Origin: a bacterium
GTDB lineage: Bacteria; Bacillota; Bacilli; Lactobacillales; Streptococcaceae
NCBI GenBank assembly: GCA_905221035.1
Contig: CAJNBP010000014.1
Location: forward strand, 1 to 38,817
Direction: 5' to 3'
Length of the DNA stretch: 38,817 nucleotides
In this document: positions 32,772 through 38,817 of the stretch, in pieces
How positions within the stretch are numbered: the stretch's first letter is position 1
Layout of the letters: the number at the start of each line of letters is the position of its first letter
Notes under the pieces: model-generated
Told to the model about the DNA's origin: nothing
Databases searched by the model: none
What the model saw: only the letters and a program-made list of their open reading frames with translations
Translations under genes and position numbers: made by a program

Positions 32772-33632
32772 ATGAAGAAGTGGTGGAAAGAGCTGATAGA
32801 CAGGCCTTTAGTAAAAGCTTTTTTGCATTATTATCAAGCCTCGGATAGTGAGTTGACCAGTGTCGCAGTAGCCTACTATTGGTTGATTTCGATATTTCCT
32901 CTGCTTTTGGTGGTGGTCAATATCCTCCCTTATTTTCAGATTCCGGTTTCTAATTTTTTAAAGGTTGTCAATGAATTTTTGCCCGATACGGTCTATGATG
33001 TAGTCGCAAAGATTATTACAGAAGTACTGACCCAACCTTCAACAGGCTTATTGAGTTTTGCGGTTTTGTCAGCCCTCTGGACTTTTTCCAAATCCATGAA
33101 TTTTCTGCAGAAAGCCTTTAATAAAGCCTTTGGAGTGGCAAAAAATCGAGGAATGATTTCCCATCAGCTCATGAGTTTGTTTGTCAGTTTCGGCTTGCAG
33201 ATTCTCTTTGCTCTTGCTCTCTTTCTGAGTGTTTTTGGCCGCATGCTCCTCAACCTTATCAAAAGCTACTGGAAATCAGATAGTCTTCTCTTTGATTATC
33301 TGCAGGATCTGACAGGCCCCTTGGTCTATACCTTGATTTTTGCCATCTTGGTCATGCTTTATTATTTCCTGCCCAATGTTAAGGTGCGACGAATTCGAAA
33401 TGTATTACCAGGTAGTACCTTTGTCTTGTTGACTTTGGTTTTACTACTTAATATCTTTTCAGTCTATGTCAACAACTATGTTAATCACCTCGTGGACGTT
33501 CGTTTCTTCAGTTCCATCGTTGTGGTGGTTATGATGTTCTGGTTTATTCTCATCGCTAAGATTTTGATTGTCGGTGCGGTGATCAATGCCAGTGTGCAGA
33601 GTTTGAAAGATCCGAGCTTGAGAACAGACTAA
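32772..33632 (+). CDS. YihY/BrkB-family membrane protein
   Basis: A 286-residue protein with six membrane helices and the family signature ELTSVAVAYYWLISIFPLLL near the N-terminus. The ATG at 32772 is 7 bases after AAGGAG; an in-frame GTG at 32757 lies ahead of that site and is rejected. It was once annotated as ribonuclease BN, which is wrong for this family. Function unknown, possibly envelope-related. Last gene of the operon. Confidence 0.88.
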   Translation: MKKWWKELIDRPLVKAFLHYYQASDSELTSVAVAYYWLISIFPLLLVVVNILPYFQIPVSNFLKVVNEFLPDTVYDVVAKIITEVLTQPSTGLLSFAVLSALWTFSKSMNFLQKAFNKAFGVAKNRGMISHQLMSLFVSFGLQILFALALFLSVFGRMLLNLIKSYWKSDSLLFDYLQDLTGPLVYTLIFAILVMLYYFLPNVKVRRIRNVLPGSTFVLLTLVLLLNIFSVYVNNYVNHLVDVRFFSSIVVVVMMFWFILIAKILIVGAVINASVQSLKDPSLRTD

Positions 33633-33647
33633 TTCTTTATCCATAAC

Positions 33648-33694
33648 AAAACGCATACTATCGAGGTTTTATTGCCTGATAATATGCGTTTTTT
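33648..33694. terminator. Terminator between yihY-like gene and queA (repeat-type hairpin)
   Basis: AAAACGCATA...TATGCGTTTTTT with an inner TATCGAGG/CCTGATA stem. The T-run is long on plus and shorter on minus, so it may serve both convergent genes. The left arm recurs at 38716-38734. Confidence 0.85.
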
Positions 33695-33705
33695 GATTAT
33701 GAAAA

Positions 33706-34734
33706 TTAATAGATAAACATGGCGTCACCGAAACTGAAGAAGCGGTAGTGTTCTTGAATGGCATGGTGGTAGGCATCTAAGACTAATTCGCGACCTGCAA
33801 AGGCAGAAACCAACATGACTAGAGTTGATTTTGGCAGGTGGAAGTTGGTTGAGAAGGCATCGACAACCTTCCATTCATAGCCAGGTTTGATAAAGATATT
33901 GGTCCAGCCAGAATCTGCTTGGATTTGTCCATCAAACTTGGAACCAATAGTTTCCAAGGTGCGGATAGAAGTGGTTCCGACAGCGATGACACGACCTCCA
34001 TTTTCCTTAACAGAGCGGAGGGTGGCAGCTGCTTCCTCAGAAAGCTGGTAGAATTCTGAGTGCATTTCGTGTTCGTCCAGATTGTCCACAGAAACGGGTC
34101 TAAATGTTCCGAGTCCGACATGGAGAGTCAAATAGACCAGATGAACCCCCTTGGCTTGGATTTCTGCCAGCAGTTCTTTGGTGAAGTGAAGACCAGCAGT
34201 CGGTGCTGCAGCAGAGCCACTTTCCTTAGCGTAGACAGTTTGATAACGTTCACGGTCATCCAGTTTTTCATGGATATAAGGTGGTAGTGGCATTTCTCCC
34301 AGACTTTCCAAAACTTCTAGGAAAATTCCTTGGTATTCAAAGCGGACAATGCGGCCCCCGTGGGTCAATTCCTCCGTAACGACAGCGCTGAGACGGCCAT
34401 CACCAAAGCTGACACGAGTACCAACCTTGAGGCGTTTGGCAGGTTTAGCCAGAACTTCCCACTCATCTCCAGCAGTGTTTTTTAGGAGGAGAAGTTCCAC
34501 ATGACCCCCAGTTTCTTCCTTTTGACCATAAAGGCGGGCAGGGAGAACGCGAGTATCGTTCATAACAAGGGCATCACCAGGTTCAAGCATATCAATAATA
34601 GAGTGGAAGTGCTTATCCTGCATTGCTCCCGTCTCACGATTGACGATGAGGAGTTTAGAGGCATCCCGTTTTTCAAGAGGGGTTTGGGCAATCAATTCCT
34701 CTGGCAAGTGGAAATCAAAATCAGCTGTATTCAT
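33706..34734 (-). CDS. queA: S-adenosylmethionine:tRNA ribosyltransferase-isomerase
   Basis: A 342-residue enzyme that moves ribosyl from S-adenosylmethionine to 7-aminomethyl-7-deazaguanine at tRNA position 34, making epoxyqueuosine. Family segments include [34 protein letters not shown] and GTTSIRTLE. The start MNTADFDF matches the family; an ATG four codons upstream (34746) is an alternative. It diverges from nagB. Confidence 0.95.
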   Translation of the reverse strand: MNTADFDFHLPEELIAQTPLEKRDASKLLIVNRETGAMQDKHFHSIIDMLEPGDALVMNDTRVLPARLYGQKEETGGHVELLLLKNTAGDEWEVLAKPAKRLKVGTRVSFGDGRLSAVVTEELTHGGRIVRFEYQGIFLEVLESLGEMPLPPYIHEKLDDRERYQTVYAKESGSAAAPTAGLHFTKELLAEIQAKGVHLVYLTLHVGLGTFRPVSVDNLDEHEMHSEFYQLSEEAAATLRSVKENGGRVIAVGTTSIRTLETIGSKFDGQIQADSGWTNIFIKPGYEWKVVDAFSTNFHLPKSTLVMLVSAFAGRELVLDAYHHAIQEHYRFFSFGDAMFIY

Positions 34735-34770
34735 ATATCTGTTCATTCTTTCTAAGTTCTAATCCTATCC

Positions 34771-34779
34771 ATTATAACA
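34771..34779 (-). promoter_or_regulatory. queA extended -10
   Basis: On the minus strand TGTTATAAT (-10 at 34771-34776) is a TGN-extended promoter element, giving a leader of about 30 bases. Confidence 0.55.
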
Positions 34780-34810
34780 TGTTTCAAGAGTGGGCGCTCT
34801 TTTTTTAGAA

Positions 34811-34826
34811 ATTAAATCGTTTTCAC
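34811..34826 (-). promoter_or_regulatory. cre-like site upstream of nagB
   Basis: On the minus strand GTGAAAACGATTTAA matches WTGNAARCGNWWWCA at 13 of 15 positions. It abuts the nagB -35, a repressing position for CcpA. Confidence 0.55.
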
Positions 34827-34855
34827 TTGACAAAAATTGGTCTATACCATATAAT
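34827..34855 (+). promoter_or_regulatory. nagB promoter with NagR-like operator
   Basis: TTGACA (34827-34832), 17-bp spacer, TATAAT (34850-34855). Within the spacer TGGTCTATACCA (34838-34849) fits the TGGT-N4-ACCA operator of GntR-family NagR/DasR regulators, so a GlcN6P-responsive repressor probably binds there. Confidence 0.8.
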
Positions 34856-34884
34856 AAATATAGATAGAAATGGAGGATGAAAAG

Positions 34885-35592
34885 ATGAAAGTCATTAAAG
34901 TTGAAAACCAAGTCGAAGGTGGAAAAGTTGCGTTTGAGATTTTGAAGGAAAAATTAGCCAATGGCGCTCAAACATTGGGACTTGCGACAGGAAGCAGCCC
35001 ACTTGAATTTTACAAGGAAATTGTTGAAAGTGACCTTGATTTTTCAAATCTAACCAGTGTTAACCTTGATGAGTATGTAGGCCTTGATGGCGACAATCCT
35101 CAGTCTTACCGTCACTTCATGCAAGAAAACTTGTTCAACCAAAAACCATTTAAAGAAAGTTTCTTGCCTCGTGGGGTTAAGGATCATGCTGAAGCTGAAG
35201 TTGAACGCTACAATCAAATTTTGGATGATCATCCAGTTGACCTGCAAATCTTGGGAATTGGTCGTAATGGACATATTGGTTTTAATGAGCCTGGTACTCC
35301 ATTTGATAGTCAAACACACCTTGTAGAGCTTGACCAGTCTACTATCGAAGCCAATGCTCGCTTCTTTGACAAGATTGAAGATGTCCCAACTCAAGCCATT
35401 TCAATGGGGATTAAAAACATCTTAGATGCTAAGTCAATTATTCTCTTTGCTTACGGTGAATCAAAAGCAGAAGCCATTGCCGGCACCGTGTCTGGTCCAG
35501 TGACTGAGAACCTACCAGCAAGTAGCCTGCAAAATCACCCTGATGTGACCATTATTGCAGATGCTGAAGCGCTTAGCTTGCTTGAAAAATAA
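34885..35592 (+). CDS. nagB: Glucosamine-6-phosphate deaminase
   Basis: A 235-residue enzyme converting glucosamine 6-phosphate to fructose 6-phosphate and ammonia, feeding amino sugars into glycolysis. Motifs are [22 protein letters not shown] and [15 protein letters not shown] with the catalytic Asp/His region. The ATG at 34885 lies 8 bases after GGAGG; the in-frame ATG at 34870 overlaps that site. Short form typical of Gram-positives. Controlled by the NagR-like operator and cre-like site upstream. Confidence 0.96.
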   Translation: MKVIKVENQVEGGKVAFEILKEKLANGAQTLGLATGSSPLEFYKEIVESDLDFSNLTSVNLDEYVGLDGDNPQSYRHFMQENLFNQKPFKESFLPRGVKDHAEAEVERYNQILDDHPVDLQILGIGRNGHIGFNEPGTPFDSQTHLVELDQSTIEANARFFDKIEDVPTQAISMGIKNILDAKSIILFAYGESKAEAIAGTVSGPVTENLPASSLQNHPDVTIIADAEALSLLEK

Positions 35593-35667
35593 AAAGCAAT
35601 GTTCTATTGAACGCTTTCAACTCTTGTATAAATGGAAGAAAAAATCAAAATTAAACCGCATTTTTTC

Positions 35668-35696
35668 TTGACAATTATTCCTTTTACGTGTAGAAT
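35668..35696 (+). promoter_or_regulatory. rpsU promoter
   Basis: TTGACA (35668-35673) and TAGAAT (35691-35696), spacer 17. Confidence 0.8.
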
Positions 35697-35730
35697 AGAA
35701 TAGATCTTGAACTTGAAGGGAGTGAAAAAA

Positions 35731-35907
35731 ATGTCTAAAACAGTAGTACGTAAGAATGAATCTCTTGACGACGCACTTCGTCGTTTCAAACGTGCGGTTA
35801 CTAAAGCTGGTACTCTTCAAGAAACACGCAAACGTGAATTCTATGAAAAACCTTCTGTAAAACGTAAACGTAAATCAGAAGCAGCTCGTAAACGTAAAAA
35901 ATTCTAA
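35731..35907 (+). CDS. rpsU: 30S ribosomal protein bS21
   Basis: A 58-residue, very basic protein ([20 protein letters not shown] at the start; [15 protein letters not shown] at the end), the exact usual length of bS21. It binds the 30S platform near the anti-Shine-Dalgarno region. The start at 35731 follows GAAGGGAG; an upstream in-frame ATG at 35707 is rejected on family length. Confidence 0.97.
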
Positions 35908-35916
35908 TTAGAAATG

Positions 35917-35943
35917 AAAGGCTGGAGAAATCTAGTCTTTTTT
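35917..35943 (+). terminator. rpsU terminator
   Basis: AAAGGCTGGA and TCTAGTCTTT pair around a GAAA loop and run into TTTTTTC. RUP copy 2 starts just after the T-run. Confidence 0.8.
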
Positions 35944-35949
35944 CTTTTA

Positions 35950-36054
35950 ATACTCTTCGAAAATCAAATTCAAACCACGTCAACGTCGCCTTGCCGTACT
36001 CAAGTACAGCCTGCGGCTAGTTTCCTAGTTTGCTCTTTGATTTTCATTGAGTAT
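35950..36054 (+). repeat. RUP element (copy 2)
   Basis: A 105-bp repeat in the same orientation as 17069-17173 and differing from it at about eight positions. Terminal inverted repeats are ATACTCTTCGAAAATCAAA and TTTGATTTTCATTGAGTAT. It sits between rpsU and hprK without interrupting a gene. Confidence 0.88.
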
Positions 36055-36103
36055 AAATAAATACTTCAAAGCCTGCAAAAATCTGAAACTTCTAAGGACA
36101 ATT

Positions 36104-36112
36104 TGATATAAT
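36104..36112 (+). promoter_or_regulatory. hprK operon promoter
   Basis: TGATATAAT is an extended -10 (TATAAT at 36107-36112), about 32 bases before the hprK start and just downstream of the RUP. A weak -35 (CTGAAA) lies 18 bp upstream. Confidence 0.6.
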
Positions 36113-36143
36113 AGTAAAAAGAACTCGATTGAAGGAGGAAATG

Positions 36144-37079
36144 ATGTCGGTTTTAGTAAAAGAAGTGATTGAAAAGCTTAGATTAGACATTGTCTATGGC
36201 GAACCAGAATTGCTTGAAAAGGAAATCAATACAGCGGATATTACGCGACCTGGTCTTGAAATGACAGGCTATTTTGACTACTATACGCCAGAGCGGATTC
36301 AACTTTTGGGGATGAAGGAGTGGTCTTATCTGATCAGCATGCCTTCCAACAGCCGTTATGAAGTTTTGAAAAAAATGTTTCTACCTGAGACACCAGCGGT
36401 CATTGTTGCTCGTGGTTTGGTGGTTCCAGAGGAGATGTTAAAGGCAGCCAGAGAATGTAAGATTGCTATTTTAACCAGCCGTACGGCTACTAGTCGTTTG
36501 TCTGGAGAGTTATCTAGCTATCTGGATTCTCGTTTGGCAGAACGTACCAGTGTGCATGGAGTCTTGATGGATATCTATGGAATGGGTGTCTTGATTCAGG
36601 GCGATAGTGGAATCGGTAAGAGTGAGACTGGTCTTGAGCTTGTCAAACGTGGACACCGCTTGGTGGCCGATGACCGTGTGGATATCTTTGCCAAGGATGA
36701 GATTACCCTTTGGGGTGAACCAGCTGAAATCTTGAGACACCTGATTGAGATTCGTGGGGTTGGGATTATCGATGTTATGAGTCTCTACGGTGCAAGTGCA
36801 GTCAAGGACTCTTCACAAGTCCAGTTGGCTGTTTATTTGGAAAATTACGATACACATAAGACCTTTGATCGTCTTGGAAACAATGCAGAGGAACTTGAAA
36901 TTTCTGGCGTAGCCATTCCTCGTATCCGCATCCCAGTTAAAACAGGTCGAAATATCTCTGTTGTGATTGAGGCAGCTGCCATGAACTATCGTGCGAAGGA
37001 GATGGGCTTTGATGCAACCCGTTTGTTCGAAGAACGCTTGACAAATCTTATTGCTCAAAACGAGGTACCTAATGCTTGA
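36144..37079 (+). CDS. hprK: HPr kinase/phosphorylase
   Basis: A 311-residue bifunctional enzyme that phosphorylates and dephosphorylates Ser46 of HPr, making the CcpA co-effector for carbon catabolite control. The P-loop is GDSGIGKS (153-160) and the family signature is [10 protein letters not shown]. The ATG at 36144 has the best spacing from AGGAGG and gives the usual 311-residue length; 36141 and a TTG at 36129 are rejected. It overlaps lgt by 8 bases. Functionally tied to the cre-like sites at bgaA, nagB and the ABC operon. Confidence 0.97.
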   Translation: MSVLVKEVIEKLRLDIVYGEPELLEKEINTADITRPGLEMTGYFDYYTPERIQLLGMKEWSYLISMPSNSRYEVLKKMFLPETPAVIVARGLVVPEEMLKAARECKIAILTSRTATSRLSGELSSYLDSRLAERTSVHGVLMDIYGMGVLIQGDSGIGKSETGLELVKRGHRLVADDRVDIFAKDEITLWGEPAEILRHLIEIRGVGIIDVMSLYGASAVKDSSQVQLAVYLENYDTHKTFDRLGNNAEELEISGVAIPRIRIPVKTGRNISVVIEAAAMNYRAKEMGFDATRLFEERLTNLIAQNEVPNA

Positions 37080-37860
37080 TCCAATTGCTATTCATCTTGG
37101 CCCTCTAGCCATTCGTTGGTATGCCTTGTGTATTGTGACAGGTTTGATTCTTGCGGTTTATTTGACCATGAAAGAAGCACCTAGAAAGAAGATCATACCA
37201 GACGATATTTTAGATTTTATCTTGATTGCTTTTCCTCTGGCTATTTTAGGAGCACGTCTCTATTATGTTATTTTCCGTTTTGATTACTATAGTCAGAATG
37301 TCGGAGAGATTTTTGCCATTTGGAATGGTGGCTTGGCCATTTACGGTGGTTTGATTACTGGTGCCCTTGTCCTCTATATCTTTGCTGATCGCAAACTTAT
37401 CAATACTTGGGATTTTCTAGATATTGCGGCGCCAAGCGTTATGATTGCCCAAAGTTTGGGACGCTGGGGCAATTTCTTTAATCAAGAAGCCTACGGGGCT
37501 GCTGTGGATAATCTGGATTATTTACCTAGCTTCATCCGTGACCAGATGTATATCGAGGGGAGCTACCGTCAGCCGACTTTCCTTTATGAGTCTCTATGGA
37601 ATCTACTTGGATTTGCCTTGATTTTGATTGCCAGACGAAAATGGAAGAGCCTCAGACGAGGACATATCACTGCTTTCTACTTGATTTGGTATGGTTTTGG
37701 TCGTATGGTCATCGAAGGTATGAGAACAGATAGCCTCATGTTCTTTGGCCTTCGAGTCTCTCAATGGCTATCAGTTGTTCTTATCGGACTGGGTATTTTT
37801 ATCATTCTTTATCAAAATCGAAAGAAGGCCCCTTACTATGTTACAGAGGAGGAAAACTAA
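37072..37860 (+). CDS. lgt: Prolipoprotein diacylglyceryl transferase
   Basis: A 262-residue membrane enzyme with about seven helices that adds diacylglycerol to the lipobox cysteine of prolipoproteins. The Lgt signature [13 protein letters not shown] begins at G130. The start [11 protein letters not shown] overlaps hprK by 8 bases and follows GAGG; the longer in-frame start is rejected. hprK-lgt is a conserved gene pair in Firmicutes. Confidence 0.97.
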   Translation: MLDPIAIHLGPLAIRWYALCIVTGLILAVYLTMKEAPRKKIIPDDILDFILIAFPLAILGARLYYVIFRFDYYSQNVGEIFAIWNGGLAIYGGLITGALVLYIFADRKLINTWDFLDIAAPSVMIAQSLGRWGNFFNQEAYGAAVDNLDYLPSFIRDQMYIEGSYRQPTFLYESLWNLLGFALILIARRKWKSLRRGHITAFYLIWYGFGRMVIEGMRTDSLMFFGLRVSQWLSVVLIGLGIFIILYQNRKKAPYYVTEEEN

Positions 37861-38244
37861 ATGTTAGAAGTTGCATATATTCTTGTAGCCTTTGCTTTGA
37901 TTGTCTTTTTGGTCTATCTGATTATCACTGTACAAAAGCTTGGTCGTGTTATCGATGAAACAGAGAAGACGATTAAAACCTTGACTTCAGATGTGGACGT
38001 GACCTTGCATCATACCAATGAATTGCTGGCTAAAGTCAATGTCTTGGCAGATGATATCAATGTCAAGGTGGCAACGATTGATCCACTCTTTAGTGCTGTT
38101 GCTGATTTATCTCTATCTGTTTCAGACCTCAATGACCATGCGCGTGTCTTGAGCAAGAAAGCTTCATCAGCTGGTTCAAAAACACTCAAGACTGGTGCAA
38201 GTTTGTCAGCCCTTCGTCTTGCAAGTAAATTTTTCAAAAAATAA
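37861..38244 (+). CDS. DUF948-family membrane protein
   Basis: A 127-residue protein with one N-terminal membrane helix (about 3-24) and a long coiled-coil-like region (about 25-105). The ATG directly follows the lgt stop. DUF948 proteins regularly pair with YtxH proteins, as here. Function unknown. Confidence 0.88.
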   Translation: MLEVAYILVAFALIVFLVYLIITVQKLGRVIDETEKTIKTLTSDVDVTLHHTNELLAKVNVLADDINVKVATIDPLFSAVADLSLSVSDLNDHARVLSKKASSAGSKTLKTGASLSALRLASKFFKK

Positions 38245-38259
38245 AAAAGGAGAATTCTT

Positions 38260-38655
38260 ATGGGTAAACTATCCTCAATCCTTTTAGGAACCGTTTCAGG
38301 TGCAGCTCTTGCCTTGTTTTTAACAAGCGATAAGGGCAAACAAGTTTGCAGTCAGGCTCAAGATTTTCTAGATGATTTGAGAGAAGATCCGGAGTATGCC
38401 AAGGAGCAGGTCTGTGAAAAACTGACAGAAGTTAAGGAGCAGGCTACAGATTTTGTTCTGAAAACCAAAGAACAGGTTGAGTCAGGGGAAATCACTGTGG
38501 ACAGTGTACTTGCTCAAGCTAAATCATGTGCCCGTCAAGCGACAGAAGCATCAAAAAATCAATTCAATAATCTCAAGGAGCAATGGCAAGAAAAGGCCGA
38601 AACTTTTGATGAATCAGAAGAGATTGTGATTGATATCAAAGAAGAAAAAATCTAG
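38260..38655 (+). CDS. YtxH-domain protein
   Basis: A 131-residue protein. A Gly/Ala-rich hydrophobic start (ILLGTVSGAALALFLTSDKG, about 7-26) is typical of YtxH proteins, followed by a charged helical region. It is preceded by AAGGAG and is the last gene of the hprK operon. The YtxH family is linked to general stress in bacilli, but no molecular role is known. Confidence 0.88.
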   Translation: MGKLSSILLGTVSGAALALFLTSDKGKQVCSQAQDFLDDLREDPEYAKEQVCEKLTEVKEQATDFVLKTKEQVESGEITVDSVLAQAKSCARQATEASKNQFNNLKEQWQEKAETFDESEEIVIDIKEEKI

Positions 38656-38700
38656 ATTTGACAGAGTTGGATAAAAATCCAATAGTAGTCGCAAATCTAG
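38652..38700. other. Nested inverted repeats at the end of the hprK operon
   Basis: CTAGATTTG (38652-38660) and CAAATCTAG (38692-38700) form an outer 9-bp perfect repeat. TTGGAT/ATCCAA (38667-38672, 38677-38682) forms an inner one. The outer arm includes the stop codon of the YtxH gene. There is no T-run, so it is not a classic terminator; it could protect the mRNA 3' end. Confidence 0.6.
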
Positions 38701-38715
38701 TAAATTGTATAAGAT

Positions 38716-38734
38716 AAAACGCATAGTATCAAGG
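38716..38734 (+). other. Orphan left arm of a terminator-type hairpin
   Basis: AAAACGCATAGTATCAAGG matches the left arm of the hairpin at 33648-33666 at 17 of 19 positions. Its partner arm is missing because the IS element starts 8 bases later. Confidence 0.65.
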
Positions 38735-38749
38735 ACTGTAAATGAACTG

Positions 38750-38795
38750 CACCCCAAAAGTTAGACAGAAAAAATCTAACTTTTGGGGTGTTTTT
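38750..38795 (+). terminator. Hairpin at the IS end, ahead of the transposase
   Basis: CACCCCAAAAGTTAGA and TCTAACTTTTGGGGTG form a perfect 16-bp stem with a 9-base loop, followed by TTTTT. It should block transcription entering the IS from the hprK operon. Confidence 0.8.
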
Positions 38796-38798
38796 ATT

Positions 38799-38817
38799 AT
38801 GAAATTAACTTATGATG
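38799..38817 (+). CDS. IS3-family transposase orfA, first 6 codons only
   Basis: ATG-AAA-TTA-ACT-TAT-GAT encodes MKLTYD, the start of an orfA seen in pneumococcal IS3-like elements. It is cut by the window end. No ribosome site is obvious beyond the GGGGTG of the hairpin. Confidence 0.55.

Larger units (their letters stand above)
38743..38817 (+). mobile_element. IS3-family insertion sequence, left end
   Basis: The element begins at TGAACTGCACCCC, a TG-starting terminal sequence, and continues through a hairpin into a transposase start. Only 75 bases lie in the window. Assignment to IS3 is from recognition of the MKLTYD orfA start seen in pneumococcal IS3-like elements. Confidence 0.7.

Noticed and set aside
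34787..34807. AAGAG/CTCTT mini-hairpin plus T-run between queA and nagB
   Set aside because: A five-base stem between two divergent genes has nothing to terminate on that strand; probably chance.
35594..35620. AAAGC...GCTTT hairpin after nagB
   Set aside because: The stem is short and bulged, with no T-run, so it is too weak to call as a terminator.

Overview
The window is a chromosome segment from a mitis-group streptococcus, most likely Streptococcus mitis or a close relative of S. pneumoniae (inference). The evidence is a vex/vncRS locus beside fba, 105-bp RUP-type repeats, a BgaA-like beta-galactosidase, choline-binding repeats, the hprK-lgt operon, and near-pneumococcal housekeeping proteins.

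Left part (1-10,999). The window opens inside an LPXTG surface protein with 80-residue repeats. The Vex ABC transporter (vex1-vex2-vex3) follows. Between vex3 and vncRS sits a large LysM protein with about 20 proline-rich decapeptides and twin C-terminal domains. The VncR/VncS two-component system and class II fructose-bisphosphate aldolase (fba) come next.

Accessory island (11,000-17,200). Just past the fba terminator are decayed mobile-element genes: an integrase-like C-terminus on the minus strand, then umuC and yolD-like pseudogenes and a DUF5960-like gene. Next is an apparently intact three-gene defence operon. It encodes a fused PD-(D/E)XK nuclease/N6-adenine methyltransferase, a two-TRD specificity subunit and a GmrSD-like DUF262 protein. 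The sizes and order of the first two match a BcgI-like type IIB restriction system. This is the most interesting system in the window. A RUP element closes the island.

Middle (17,200-28,480). A three-gene ABC-2 exporter operon has a promoter whose -35 overlaps a cre-like CcpA site. It is followed by tRNA-Thr(CGT), a small membrane protein and a 2417-residue beta-galactosidase. This enzyme has a YSIRK signal and both GH2 catalytic glutamates, but it ends in five choline-binding repeats instead of LPXTG. A cre-like site lies in its leader.

Right part (28,480-38,817). A minus-strand DUF3397 gene diverges from an operon holding two tRNA wobble-uridine modification enzymes (MnmL/MnmM type), a small protein, a CPA1 antiporter and a YihY-family protein. 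Then come queA (minus strand), nagB with a NagR-like operator and cre-like site, rpsU, a second RUP, and the hprK-lgt-DUF948-YtxH operon. The window ends in the left end of an IS3-family element that has split a terminator-like hairpin.

The sugar-related genes (bgaA, nagB, hprK, fba and perhaps the ABC exporter) share probable CcpA/HPr control. The vex, vncRS and surface-protein genes form an envelope-related cluster.
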